DNA of 64,000 nucleotides from Nitratireductor kimnyeongensis (lineage in GTDB: Bacteria > Pseudomonadota > Alphaproteobacteria > Rhizobiales > Rhizobiaceae). The position numbers and the translations under genes are program-made. Below are positions 39,451 to 48,235 of this stretch, piece by piece (the first letter of the stretch is position 1; the number at the start of each line of letters is the position of its first letter). The notes under the pieces were generated by a model, which saw only the letters and a program-made list of their open reading frames with translations, ran no database searches and was not told the DNA's origin. The DNA is taken from positions 2,555,001 to 2,619,000 of the forward strand of contig NZ_CP078143.1 in assembly GCF_019891395.1 (NCBI RefSeq), given 5' to 3'.

Positions 39451-42417
39451 ATGCCTTTTATTGGTGCAGCGATTGGCGCAGTTGTCAGCGCTGTTGGCGC
39501 GGTTGCGTCGTTCATCGGTGGCCTTGGCTTTCTTGGCAAGCTTGTAATTGGCATCGGCCTGAACCTTGCCGCTTCCGCGCTCCTGAAGCAGAAGCAAAAG
39601 GCCCCAGAACCGACCGGCGTCAAGATTCACACCGAATACGGCGCAGACGTGCCGCGCCAAGTCGCCTGTGGCTTGGTGGGCATTGCCGGTCATGAGATCC
39701 ACGTCAACACGTTCGGCAATGACAATGGCTGGCTGCAGGACGTCTACCAGCTATCCGATTATCCCTGCACCAGCCTTGAGCGTGTCGCGATCAATGGCGA
39801 GTGGGTGACGCTCGATGCCCCGCAGGCCAACGGATACCGCAAGGTTACGTCTGGCGAGTATGCGAACCTGGCATGGATCAAGTTCCATGACGGCACACAG
39901 GTTACGGCAGACCCCGACCTGGTGGACAATGCAAACCCAATCGATCGGTGGGGTGAAAGCTGTGTCGGTGTTGGGTGCTCCTATGTCATCGTCAAGGCGA
40001 AGTACGACCGCGAAAAGACGGTCGGAATGCCGGATGTGTTCTTCGAGTTCAAAGGCGCCAAGCTCTATGACTGGCGCAAGGATTCAACGGTGGGCGGCAC
40101 AGGCCCGCATCGCTGGAACGATCCTTCCACCCATGAGTGGACCGACAATCCGATTGTGATCGACTACAATTATCGGCGCGGGCTATCGGTCAATGGCGAT
40201 CTGTTCTGTGGCATGGAGATGCCTGCAAGCGATCTGCCACTCGACAAGTTCACGGCGGCGGCAAACGTCTGTGATGAGATTGTGGAGGGCGAAAAGCGCT
40301 ATCGGTGCTCGATCCTTCTGGATTGCACCGCCACCCATGGGAACAACATCGAATCCATCATGAAGGCGTGCGGCGGTGTCGTGATCGATGCCCCGGACGG
40401 TTCCTGGCCGATGATTGGTGCTGCCCAGCCAGTTGTTGCCACGATCACCGATGTTGACCTTGTCGTGGGTGAACCGGTGCGCTGGCAGGCCAAGCGGTCG
40501 ATGGCCGAACTGGTCAATTCAATCTCCGGCACGCATCCGGATCCAAGCCAGTTGTGGTCGATGGTGGGTTATGACCCGGTGGTGCTGGACAGCGCTATCG
40601 TGGTAGACCGTCGCACCCGCGATCTGGTCATGGACTTCCCCACGGTCACGAGTGCACGGCAGGCTAAACAGCTTGCATCAATCTATGCAGCCGAGAACCG
40701 TCTGGAGGCTACGGCAGAGATCACGCTCCGGCCGCGCTGGCGTGGTCTGAAAGCCGGTGACTGGATCACTTGGCAGTCGGACCGTTACGGCACGCTCACC
40801 TATCTGGTGACGGAATCCACGCTTTACTCTCTGGATAGCCAGGGGCCGCGCAATGTGCGGATTGCGCTCCAGCAACGCGATGCTTCGATCTATGACGCGG
40901 TGACGGTACCGGTGCCTGTGGTGCCGTATCCGCCCGGAAAGCCGGTCTACCTACAAGAGGTCCAGAACCTGCAGCTTGCGGGGGTAACGGCAGGCTCTGG
41001 CACCAAGCTCATGCCGGCCATTCAGACCTCATGGGATGCAATCGAAGACGTGACTGTTGTCGGTGTCGAACTGGAATGGTGGCCGACCGACGATCCGGTG
41101 TCTCGCGTAAGTATGACCGTTGCGGATGATCAGACCATTGCGGTTCTGACGGAAGCGGTGGTTTCGGACACGGAATATCAGGTTCGAACGCGGTTGCTGA
41201 CCAGCCCGCAAAGGCCGATTGCATGGTCGGCGCCAATGGCGGTGACGACACCGGACCAGCCGTTCACGGATGTGAGTGTCGACTATGAAGCCATCGGTGA
41301 ATTCGTCAACGAGGCAACTGACTGGATAGGCTGGAACACGCGCGAAGAGATCGAGCGTGCCCGACAGAACATCATTTTAGACATTGAGCAGGATGCCGCC
41401 AATTACCTCGACAAGCAGCAGTTGCGGCGGGAATTGGCGTCCACCACAGGCGATATGAACGCCCGTTGGGGCGAAGACATCACGCTCATAACTGGAGAGC
41501 AGTTTGCCCTGTCACAGCGCTTGGAAGAGTTCCAAGCCGAAACAGAAGATGATTTCACAAACATAACGAACCTGTTCTCGGCAGAGATTTCCCGTGTCGA
41601 TGGCGATGTGACCGCGAACTCAAATGCCCTCACAGCGCTGACCGCTCAGGTTGATGATGTTTCTGCTGAAGCAAACTTCAGGATGGAGGTTACTGCTGGG
41701 GCGTCGGGTTATGCATCCCGTATCGGGGCGCAGGCTCGTGTTGGGGGAACGGGTAATTGGCGCTCAGCGGCATGGTTCCTCGATGTACCGTCTGACGATC
41801 AGGAGCCAACCCGGTTTGCTGCAATCGCTGATCAGTTCGTGTTTTCTGACGGAACAGACGTATTCCGCCCGGTCGTCATTGAGAACGGGGCGCTCTATGC
41901 GGACCAGCTCTTTGTTGATTGGGCAAAGATTCGCAATGTCTCTATCGGCACGGCGCAAATTGCAAATGGCGCGATCACTGATGCAAAGATCGCCAATGCC
42001 GCGATTACCAGCGCAAAGATTGCTGATCTCTCAGTCGATACACTCAAGCTCGCAGGTGACGCCATCAATGTTACCAACAGCGCATACACGGCTGGGGCAA
42101 TATGGGTTTCCTTCTCCCAGACCGATGTTCAGTCGGTAACGCTGAATGTCCCGGCAGATGCGCTGTTCGTGCGATGCATTTTCACTGCGCAGACGAGCAA
42201 CGTGAATTACACGCCCGTATTCAATTTCTATGTTGATGGCAACTTCCTCCTTACTGACACCGTTTCGCGGTCACCATTCCAAGTCGAGTTTGTCTGGATG
42301 ACCCCGACGCCGGGAAACCACACTTTTCTGGTGAAGATGTTTGCGAACGGAGCCGGGCCAGGTACCGGGTGGGACGTTTCGCATCGTCGGCTTCATGCGG
42401 CAGCTCAACGGCGATAA
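39451..42417 (+). CDS. Tail host-specificity protein (J-like)
   Basis: A 988-residue protein with GGAGGGTAAC upstream. It begins with a hydrophobic repeat (GAAIGAVVSAVGAVASFIGG), then the J/gp15 core (KIHTEYGADVPRQVACGLVGI, YPCTSLERVAINGEW). Fibronectin-like region at about 480-580, a coiled stretch, and a C-terminal repeat IANGAITDAKIANAAITSAKIADLS typical of fibre collagen-like rods. It decides host binding together with the next fibre. Confidence 0.9.
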   Translation: MPFIGAAIGAVVSAVGAVASFIGGLGFLGKLVIGIGLNLAASALLKQKQKAPEPTGVKIHTEYGADVPRQVACGLVGIAGHEIHVNTFGNDNGWLQDVYQLSDYPCTSLERVAINGEWVTLDAPQANGYRKVTSGEYANLAWIKFHDGTQVTADPDLVDNANPIDRWGESCVGVGCSYVIVKAKYDREKTVGMPDVFFEFKGAKLYDWRKDSTVGGTGPHRWNDPSTHEWTDNPIVIDYNYRRGLSVNGDLFCGMEMPASDLPLDKFTAAANVCDEIVEGEKRYRCSILLDCTATHGNNIESIMKACGGVVIDAPDGSWPMIGAAQPVVATITDVDLVVGEPVRWQAKRSMAELVNSISGTHPDPSQLWSMVGYDPVVLDSAIVVDRRTRDLVMDFPTVTSARQAKQLASIYAAENRLEATAEITLRPRWRGLKAGDWITWQSDRYGTLTYLVTESTLYSLDSQGPRNVRIALQQRDASIYDAVTVPVPVVPYPPGKPVYLQEVQNLQLAGVTAGSGTKLMPAIQTSWDAIEDVTVVGVELEWWPTDDPVSRVSMTVADDQTIAVLTEAVVSDTEYQVRTRLLTSPQRPIAWSAPMAVTTPDQPFTDVSVDYEAIGEFVNEATDWIGWNTREEIERARQNIILDIEQDAANYLDKQQLRRELASTTGDMNARWGEDITLITGEQFALSQRLEEFQAETEDDFTNITNLFSAEISRVDGDVTANSNALTALTAQVDDVSAEANFRMEVTAGASGYASRIGAQARVGGTGNWRSAAWFLDVPSDDQEPTRFAAIADQFVFSDGTDVFRPVVIENGALYADQLFVDWAKIRNVSIGTAQIANGAITDAKIANAAITSAKIADLSVDTLKLAGDAINVTNSAYTAGAIWVSFSQTDVQSVTLNVPADALFVRCIFTAQTSNVNYTPVFNFYVDGNFLLTDTVSRSPFQVEFVWMTPTPGNHTFLVKMFANGAGPGTGWDVSHRRLHAAAQRR

Positions 42418-42461
42418 TCGCTCACCCCTAACCGCTTAAACACCACAACACCGGACATTCC

Positions 42462-42704
42462 ATGACTGACCAGCCGAAGAAGCAGGTCAGCCCGATGGCT
42501 GCTGCCGTCGAGTTGACCGCGCTCAACGAGTACTTCCGAAACCGCAACCTCATGCTGGCGGATGCGCTGGAGCGCAAGCAGCAGGAACTGGACGCCATGC
42601 AGACGGAGGTCGACCGACTGACCAAGATCAACGGCCAGCTTCAGGATGCGGCGGCGAAGAGCACTGCCAAAGGCAAGATCAAGGATTCGAGCGATGCCAC
42701 TTGA
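42462..42704 (+). CDS. Small coiled-coil tail protein
   Basis: An 80-residue protein after an A/C-rich leader. The middle (LTALNEYFRNRNLMLADALERKQQELDAMQTEVDRLTKING) is one long helix, probably a coiled coil. It overlaps the fibre gene by 11 bases and may help fibre trimerisation or act as a lysis accessory. Confidence 0.65.
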   Translation: MTDQPKKQVSPMAAAVELTALNEYFRNRNLMLADALERKQQELDAMQTEVDRLTKINGQLQDAAAKSTAKGKIKDSSDAT

Positions 42705-44097
42705 TATTGATGCTTCCTACTACAAGACAGGTACAGCTACCGTTGCGGCTGACGATACAGCTGTAACGGGGCAGGGCACCTCTTGGGCGCAGTCTGTGAG
42801 GCCGGGTGATCTGTTCGGCACGCATGTTGGCGATCCTGTTCGCATTGCTTCGGTCAACAGCAACACATCCCTTACACTGGCATATCCTTGGAAGGGACCA
42901 GCACAAACCGCAGCGGCATATGAGATCCAGTTCACGCCGTACGACACCGGCTATCAGGCGGCGGTGCGAGAACTGCTTCAGATGCTTGCATCAGGTAATG
43001 TCGAGGCACTGGCTGGGTTGGTGGGGGCGGCTGGCACGTTCCCCATCTTCACCGGGCCCGGCGCAATGGATTTGGCGGACCTGAGTGACTACGCCGGTGA
43101 TGTCGTTGGTCCAACAAGCTCGACCGATAGCAACGTAGCGCTGTTTGATGGTGCAACAGGCAAGCTGCTGAAGGATGGGTTTCCGGCTGGAACCACCGGC
43201 AAGGCCGTTTTGGCTGCGGGAAGCACTGGGGCTGCTCAAGACGCTATAGGTGCGAGCTCCACCGGTAAATCACTCTTAACAGCGGCAAGCGCATCGGCGG
43301 CTAGAAGCACGCTTGGGCTGGCGTCGATTGGGGGGATGCGTAACAAGTTGATCAACCCACTTGGGGTCGTAAACCAGCGTGATTACACCAGCGGTGCTAC
43401 GACTAGTAGTGCCAACCAGTACACCGTTGATAGGTGGCGCGTTGTTGCTTCCGGGCAATCGCTTTCTTGGACCCAAGCGGCGGGTGTTCGCACCTTTACG
43501 GCACCTGCGGGTGGTGTTGAGCAGGTGATTGAGGGTGGGGCTATTCTATCTGGAACATACACGCTTAATTGGGAAGGCACCGCTACTGCAACTGTGAATG
43601 GGGTAGCGCGCGCAAAAGGCGAGTCATTTCCCTTGACCGGAGGGGCAAACGTCACTGTGCGTTTTTCCGCTGGTACATTCTCAAAGCCGCAACTCGAGGT
43701 AGGTAGTTCCCCCACAGAATTCGAGGTGCGCCATCCGGGGCTGGAATTGGAGTTATGTCAGTGGTATTATCGGCGGGTTAAAGCATCAGATAGCGCAAGC
43801 AATTGGTGCAGATTTGGAACAGGTGTATGTTCCACAAATTCCCTTTCCCATGTGATCATTCCCTGGAATATGATGCGGGTCAATGGATCCTTGGAAATCA
43901 GTAATGAAACTCACTTTACCATTTCGAAGTCGGTGGGCGTTACTGGTTCAATCACGTTTTCGCTTTCAGACCTTTCAAACGGCAGTTTTGGGTTGTCTTG
44001 GAACTCACCTGCGGGGAGCTTCGCCGCAGGGGAAGGGGCCATTCTATTGGCCTACAACAATAAACTGGCATGGATAGCGCGAGACGCGGAGCTTTAA
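42694..44097 (+). CDS. Tail fibre
   Basis: A 467-residue protein from ATG 42694. A beta start (DASYYKTGTATVAADDTAVTGQGTSWAQSVRPGDLFG) is a common adhesin/fibre head; serine/alanine repeats (AGSTGAAQDAIGASSTGKSLLTAASASAARSTLGLASIG) form the shaft; a beta-sandwich tip ends the protein (KLINPLGVVNQR, LNWEGTATATVNG). Confidence 0.85.
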   Translation: MPLDIDASYYKTGTATVAADDTAVTGQGTSWAQSVRPGDLFGTHVGDPVRIASVNSNTSLTLAYPWKGPAQTAAAYEIQFTPYDTGYQAAVRELLQMLASGNVEALAGLVGAAGTFPIFTGPGAMDLADLSDYAGDVVGPTSSTDSNVALFDGATGKLLKDGFPAGTTGKAVLAAGSTGAAQDAIGASSTGKSLLTAASASAARSTLGLASIGGMRNKLINPLGVVNQRDYTSGATTSSANQYTVDRWRVVASGQSLSWTQAAGVRTFTAPAGGVEQVIEGGAILSGTYTLNWEGTATATVNGVARAKGESFPLTGGANVTVRFSAGTFSKPQLEVGSSPTEFEVRHPGLELELCQWYYRRVKASDSASNWCRFGTGVCSTNSLSHVIIPWNMMRVNGSLEISNETHFTISKSVGVTGSITFSLSDLSNGSFGLSWNSPAGSFAAGEGAILLAYNNKLAWIARDAEL

Positions 44098-44099
44098 TT

Positions 44100-44525
44100 A
44101 TGGAAGTACATGGTTATACAAAAAGCGGCTCGATTGACGTTACTATTGGTGGTTCTCGCTTGATCATTCCGGACGATTCCGCAAATCGGCATCGTCAGAT
44201 GATTGCCGATTGGGAAGCGGAAGGAAACGCGATCCCACAGTTCGTGCCTGTCCAGCCGTCACTTGAGGAGAAGCGCGCCGCCGTGCCGACACTCTCAGCG
44301 CGTCAGTTCCGTCTTGGTTTGGTTGATGGTGGAATTGATCTGGCAGACGTGGAGACTGCCATTGCGGCAATCCCTGACCCGGTGGAGCGGCAAAGGGGGC
44401 AAGTCGAGTGGGAATACGCCACACAGTTCAACAGGCTGCACCCACTCGTCGTGCAACTCTCTTCTTCCCTTGGTCTGACTCCGGAGCAGGTTGACGCAAT
44501 GTGGGAACAGGCGGCGGCGCTTTAG
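44100..44525 (+). CDS. Tail fibre assembly / hypothetical protein
   Basis: A 141-residue protein immediately downstream of the fibre. HGYTKSGSIDVTIGGSRLIIPDDSANRHRQMIADWEAEGNAIPQF, then RAAVPTLSARQFRLGLVDGGI match the DUF4376/chaperone-like proteins paired with fibres. It is probably a chaperone or tip factor. Confidence 0.7.
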   Translation: MEVHGYTKSGSIDVTIGGSRLIIPDDSANRHRQMIADWEAEGNAIPQFVPVQPSLEEKRAAVPTLSARQFRLGLVDGGIDLADVETAIAAIPDPVERQRGQVEWEYATQFNRLHPLVVQLSSSLGLTPEQVDAMWEQAAAL

Positions 44526-44546
44526 CCGGAGATAGTACATCTAGAA

Positions 44547-44723
44547 ATGGCGCCAACGAGCGAGGCGTTGGGGTGTACGCCTCGAGGCTTGGGGCGCTCA
44601 AGGGGACAAGTTTCATTGAAAGCCGAAGATGTATCGCTTCTCAAGCGACTAGTGGCAAAGCGAGGGGTTCCGGCCATTATGGCCCCCGCGTGGGAGAGGC
44701 TTGACCCAACGGAGAAAATGTGA
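44547..44723 (+). CDS. Short hypothetical ORF
   Basis: A 58-residue ORF. The C-terminal half (LKAEDVSLLKRLVAKRGVPAIMAPAWERL) is a good amphipathic helix and TTG/ATG starts are both available. It bridges fibre and sulfotransferase genes. The function is unknown. Confidence 0.4.
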   Translation: MAPTSEALGCTPRGLGRSRGQVSLKAEDVSLLKRLVAKRGVPAIMAPAWERLDPTEKM

Positions 44724-44761
44724 TGCTCCGAGGCACCTAACCATTGCGAGAGGATATTTAG

Positions 44762-45736
44762 GTGCCCCAACTTCTGCTGCATATAGGAATTCCGCGAACT
44801 GCCACATCCTTGATCCAGAGTTTCCTTGCGAAAAATGCGGGGAGACTGCGGGCGAATGGAATCTTCCTAGGAAGTCGGCACCCTCGCGCCTTTGCAGAGA
44901 CCCAAGCCATCTATGACGATGGAAGGAGAGGGGAGGAGCTCGCTAAGTCTTTGATCGATCGGTCGCAAGGAGCACACGCCATACTCCTCTCTGACGAGGA
45001 TCTCTCTCGCAGGTTGCGGCTGGCACCTCTTTCAGATTTCGCGAAGCATTTTAGCGGAGTAAAGGTAATCGTGGCGCTTCGGCGGCAGGATCTATGGCTG
45101 GAGAGTTGGTATCTTCAAAACATCAAGTGGCAGTGGGATACTGCTCTAGCGAAGCTGACTCTTCGTCAGTTTCTTGACCGAAGGGATCAATTCCACTGGA
45201 TAGACTACGACCTCTTGATGGGCAGGCTTTCCGAGTTTTTCGGAGATAATAACATCGTCCCGTTTGTCTTTGAAAAGGAAATGATGCCCGGAGGGCCTGT
45301 TACTCATTTTTGCCGGCTTCTTGGCATCAATTCCATAGACGGATGGACCAAGGGAGATAACGAAAATGTTAGCTTATCCCCCGTCTACGCCGAATTTCTT
45401 CGTCAGCTCCCTCTCCTGGATTTCCCCGATCCTATAAAGGTGCACTTGGAAGCCGCTTGTTTGGAAATCCACAAAGAAGCAAAAGATAACCTCTCACCCC
45501 GCGAATCTTCTCCGCTCTTGATTGAGCATGACGAGCGCCAGAGAATTCTCGATTCTTTTGAGAGCGGGAACCGTTCAGTTGCGCGGTCGTACTTCTCACG
45601 CGAAGCGTTGTTCTTGGAGGGTATGCCCGACCCGACGAGTGAGATTGGGCGGCTTGAGCTCCCACCGCCCAATGAGCTTATGTCGCGATTGGTCGCTCCA
45701 TATGTGAAAGCTCTAGTTAAAAGGGTGACTAAATAG
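44762..45736 (+). CDS. Sulfotransferase-like moron
   Basis: A 324-residue protein from GTG 44762 with GAGAGGA 7 bases upstream. LLLHIGIPRTATSLIQSFLAKN is the PAPS-binding loop of sulfotransferases; FSGVKVIVALRRQDLWLESWY matches the 3'-phosphate-binding strand. The base composition differs from the tail operon. It could sulfate a surface polysaccharide or lipid and thus block superinfection; the substrate is unknown. Confidence 0.78.
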   Translation: MPQLLLHIGIPRTATSLIQSFLAKNAGRLRANGIFLGSRHPRAFAETQAIYDDGRRGEELAKSLIDRSQGAHAILLSDEDLSRRLRLAPLSDFAKHFSGVKVIVALRRQDLWLESWYLQNIKWQWDTALAKLTLRQFLDRRDQFHWIDYDLLMGRLSEFFGDNNIVPFVFEKEMMPGGPVTHFCRLLGINSIDGWTKGDNENVSLSPVYAEFLRQLPLLDFPDPIKVHLEAACLEIHKEAKDNLSPRESSPLLIEHDERQRILDSFESGNRSVARSYFSREALFLEGMPDPTSEIGRLELPPPNELMSRLVAPYVKALVKRVTK

Positions 45737-45920
45737 TTTTATGAAAATGGACGAAGCCTGTAACACCGGTTAGCTCAAGAGAGAGGGTTAGACGCCAGAA
45801 ATGCGCACCCTCTTCTCCTAGCCTTAGCTCAGAAACCAGTCCATCCTGTTTGTGCTCCCTGAGTAGCGCGCCAAGCTCACGCATTTTCTCGTCCACTTTT
45901 TCTTGAAGTTCTGCGTCCAT
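45729..45920 (-). CDS. Small protein on the minus strand
   Basis: A 63-residue protein with AAGGAG 9 bases before ATG 45920. A helix of charged residues (LQEKVDEKMRELGALLREHKQDGL) precedes a beta hairpin (FWRLTLSLELTGVTGFVHFH). It runs against the late operon and overlaps the sulfotransferase end, so it is likely a second moron. Confidence 0.6.
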   Translation of the reverse strand: MDAELQEKVDEKMRELGALLREHKQDGLVSELRLGEEGAHFWRLTLSLELTGVTGFVHFHKTI

Positions 45921-46070
45921 AGCCTGTCTCCTTGAGATGCAGTCGTTGGCTTGCCCCGCCTTGGCCGTGCAGTCAAGCCTCTGTTTAATCACATCGCTTT
46001 CGGAGACCCCATGCGCTCCTTCCTTACCTGACACCCCATAAACCACACCACCACAACACGGAAAACCACC

Positions 46071-46853
46071 ATGGACAAAACCGTGCCAGCCGGCGCGGCG
46101 ATTCTGCTCGACTTCACTCGCAAGACTGAAGTCGGAACAGAATCGCGGCGTGGCTACGACATTATTTATTCCAATAAGCAGCACCTGCTACCGAAGCCAA
46201 TAACGAGCATGACCATCGCGGAGCTGCAGGGACACCAGCGCAAAGGCTGGCCGGCGCGCTCGACGGCGAGCGGCGGTTATCAGTTCATGCGCGCCACGCT
46301 TGCGGGGCTTCGCAAGGAGCTTGGCCTTGGCGACGGGCAGATATTCAATCCGGACCTACAGGACCGGCTTGGCTACCACCTATTGAAGCGGCGCGGTTAT
46401 GAGGCATTCATGGCCGGTAAGATGAGCCGCACCGAATTTGGCAAACGGCTTGCGATGGAATGGGCTTCCTTCCCCGTGCTGGCAGACACCAAAGGACAGA
46501 AGCGCACCGTCCGGCGCGGGCAGTCCTACTATGCAGGAGACGGCTTGAACAAGGCGCTGGTTTCTCCGGATGCCGTTGAAGCGGTTCTGGATAGGGTAAG
46601 AGCGGCTGGAAACACTGCTCCCACGCCAACACCGCGCCCAGAACCCGAACCGGCCCCCACTGACGACAAGTCCGTCGCAAAATCCAAGCGCTTCTGGACC
46701 TGGCTAACCACGGGCGGCATTGGCGCCGTGTTCTCCGGTGTTGGCGCACTTGATCCCAATGTGCAGCTGTTGCTTGGCGGCGCGCTAGTCGTGTTCGCGG
46801 CATACGCCATCCTCACAATGCCGGCGGTTCGGAAGAAATTGGGGCTGACGTAA
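46071..46853 (+). CDS. Endolysin, lambda R-like, with C-terminal membrane segment
   Basis: A 260-residue protein after an A/C leader. DFTRKTEVGTESRRGYDIIY (catalytic Glu region), STASGGYQFMRATLAGLRKELGL and NPDLQDRLGYHLLKRRGYEAF follow lambda R (GH104-like lytic transglycosylase). It is extended by a Pro-rich linker (about 185-200) and a C-terminal hydrophobic segment (LLLGGALVVFAAYAILTM). The extra part could anchor it in the membrane or act as a holin. Confidence 0.82.
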   Translation: MDKTVPAGAAILLDFTRKTEVGTESRRGYDIIYSNKQHLLPKPITSMTIAELQGHQRKGWPARSTASGGYQFMRATLAGLRKELGLGDGQIFNPDLQDRLGYHLLKRRGYEAFMAGKMSRTEFGKRLAMEWASFPVLADTKGQKRTVRRGQSYYAGDGLNKALVSPDAVEAVLDRVRAAGNTAPTPTPRPEPEPAPTDDKSVAKSKRFWTWLTTGGIGAVFSGVGALDPNVQLLLGGALVVFAAYAILTMPAVRKKLGLT

Positions 46854-47083
46854 TGCTGGCTTGGATCCAAAGCAAATTGGTCAAGTGGGCAGCGGCAGCC
46901 GGCGTCGTGTTGGCGCTGCTTACTGTCATCTATGGCAAAGGGCGGTCTGATCAAAAGGCCGCGCGCGCCAGAGACAGGCTGAAGGCCGTGGAGAAAGCCA
47001 GGAAGGTGGAGCATGAAATTGATGGCCTTGGCGCTACTGATATCGACCAGCGCCTTAATGAGTGGATGCGTGACAAGCGCTGA
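46853..47083 (+). CDS. Inner-membrane spanin
   Basis: A 76-residue protein overlapping the endolysin stop. One N-terminal transmembrane segment (WAAAAGVVLALLTVIYG) is followed by a charged coiled coil (ARARDRLKAVEKARKVEHEI). This fits an i-spanin (Rz). Confidence 0.75.
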   Translation: MLAWIQSKLVKWAAAAGVVLALLTVIYGKGRSDQKAARARDRLKAVEKARKVEHEIDGLGATDIDQRLNEWMRDKR

Positions 47084-47204
47084 ATATTGCGATGTGGCGC
47101 GCGCCATCCGGCCGTCTGTTGAGGACAGGCTGACAGGCGAGACAAAGCGTCAAATTCTTTCCGAGAACGAAAAACTTTCAAAACTATGCGGGGTGCGGCC
47201 GTGA
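47013..47204 (+). CDS. Outer-membrane spanin lipoprotein
   Basis: A 63-residue lipoprotein (MKLMALALLISTSALMSGC, lipobox LMSGC) starting within the i-spanin gene in another frame. This is the classic embedded Rz1 layout. Together with the i-spanin it would fuse inner and outer membranes at lysis. Confidence 0.78.
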   Translation: MKLMALALLISTSALMSGCVTSAEYCDVARAIRPSVEDRLTGETKRQILSENEKLSKLCGVRP

Positions 47205-47269
47205 CCGAATCAACAATCTACTGGCACGCGGCCAGTTTTGTAATTGGCCTTAAGGGATTGATAGGATGA
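47201..47269 (+). CDS. Short coupling ORF
   Basis: A 22-residue ORF (MTESTIYWHAASFVIGLKGLIG) in a GTGA overlap with the o-spanin stop and an ATGA overlap with the next start. It probably couples translation; it may also be a membrane peptide. Confidence 0.35.
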   Translation: MTESTIYWHAASFVIGLKGLIG

Positions 47270-47583
47270 CCGGCGGAGAACTTTCGGCGGTTGTATTGTT
47301 TGGAATCGCAGTCTTTGGCGCGATGTTCGGCGTGTGGAAATACGTCGAAGGCAGGATTGTTTCAGCCAAGACGGAAGCCGTGGAGCGTGCTGACGCCGCC
47401 CACCAGCTTGCCGCAAAGGCGCGCGATGAAATCGCTGCACAGCGCCTGCACACCGCGGAGGTGTACGTGACGAAGCAGGGCATGGTTGAGCAGACTAGCC
47501 AGATCATGCGCGCGATTGAAGCGGTGGCATCACGCATCGACGGTCTTTATGAGCGTCTGGACCGTTGGCACGACAACAAATAA
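47266..47583 (+). CDS. Holin-like small membrane protein
   Basis: A 105-residue protein with one N-terminal transmembrane helix (GELSAVVLFGIAVFGAMFGVW) and a long alanine-rich coiled coil. It lies at the end of the lysis cassette, so a holin or antiholin role is plausible, though it lacks further spans. Confidence 0.6.
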   Translation: MTGGELSAVVLFGIAVFGAMFGVWKYVEGRIVSAKTEAVERADAAHQLAAKARDEIAAQRLHTAEVYVTKQGMVEQTSQIMRAIEAVASRIDGLYERLDRWHDNK

Positions 47584-47656
47584 TGCGAATGCGCATGTCT
47601 GCGCTCCCGCAAAAGGCATGAATAGCCCCCTCTGGTTAGCGCCGGAGGGGGCTATT
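47583..47656 (+). terminator. Operator and hairpin at the end of the late operon
   Basis: Operator ATGCGAATGCGCAT (47583-47596) overlaps the holin-like stop. A 12-bp stem (AATAGCCCCCTC/GAGGGGGCTATT, 47621-47656) follows and should stop late transcription. Confidence 0.7.
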
Positions 47657-47667
47657 GTCGTTTCTGC

Positions 47668-47696
47668 TTGACAAAATATGCGAAATCGCATAATTT
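47668..47696 (+). promoter_or_regulatory. Promoter with operator in its spacer
   Basis: TTGACA (47668-47673), 17 bp, TAATTT (47691-47696); operator ATGCGAAATCGCAT at 47678-47691. It starts the rightward operon of the right arm. A leader with an A/C tract and TGAGGACGAG follows. Confidence 0.85.
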
Positions 47697-47733
47697 AAGA
47701 ATACCACACACCACACCACGAACTGAGGACGAG

Positions 47734-48165
47734 ATGATGAGATTGAGCGCAGAAGCTGAAAAGATGCTCGAACAAACGGCGCGAGTTGAGTCCGTTATTT
47801 GGATTCCTGGAGCCATCAGTGATCCGGACGTTATCCCAGAATCCTTTGAAGATTTTGTCGGGAACCTACCCGGCAATCCTGATGCACCACTTTATCGTCA
47901 GCTGCCTCAGATTGCGAGCTTTGCTGATGAAGGCGATTACCCTGATGTTTTAGACGTTGCCGGTCATCTGGTTGGGACTACCGGTTTTCTCATTCGCGCG
48001 GCAACCCCAATCATGAATCCATTGGGTGATGGCGGTGCCTTCCATTTCTCGTGGGGCTGCTACCGAACAGAATGGCTGTACGCAAAGTCCGAAAGCGACA
48101 TTCTGCCAGTTGTCACCGCGTGGGTTGAAAGTGAGCGGCGCGCAGAGCGATCCTCTGCCGCCTAA
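47734..48165 (+). CDS. Hypothetical protein under operator control
   Basis: A 143-residue protein. ATG 47734 and 47737 are adjacent; GAGGA gives better spacing to 47737. It is acidic in the middle (FADEGDYPDVLDVAGHL) and contains FHFSWGCYRTEWL. No family is recognised. It resembles the gene at 13340 in its leader, so both may be expressed at the same time. Confidence 0.7.
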   Translation: MMRLSAEAEKMLEQTARVESVIWIPGAISDPDVIPESFEDFVGNLPGNPDAPLYRQLPQIASFADEGDYPDVLDVAGHLVGTTGFLIRAATPIMNPLGDGGAFHFSWGCYRTEWLYAKSESDILPVVTAWVESERRAERSSAA

Positions 48166-48235
48166 CCCCTCCAGCCCCACCACCTATTCCCGCACCACAC
48201 ACCACACACCTTTCACCACCACCACGAGGCAAACC

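Noticed and set aside
38350..39702. Long antisense frame across DUF2163 and tail tip genes
   Set aside because: Plus-strand genes have clear families and coupled starts; the antisense product is composition-driven.
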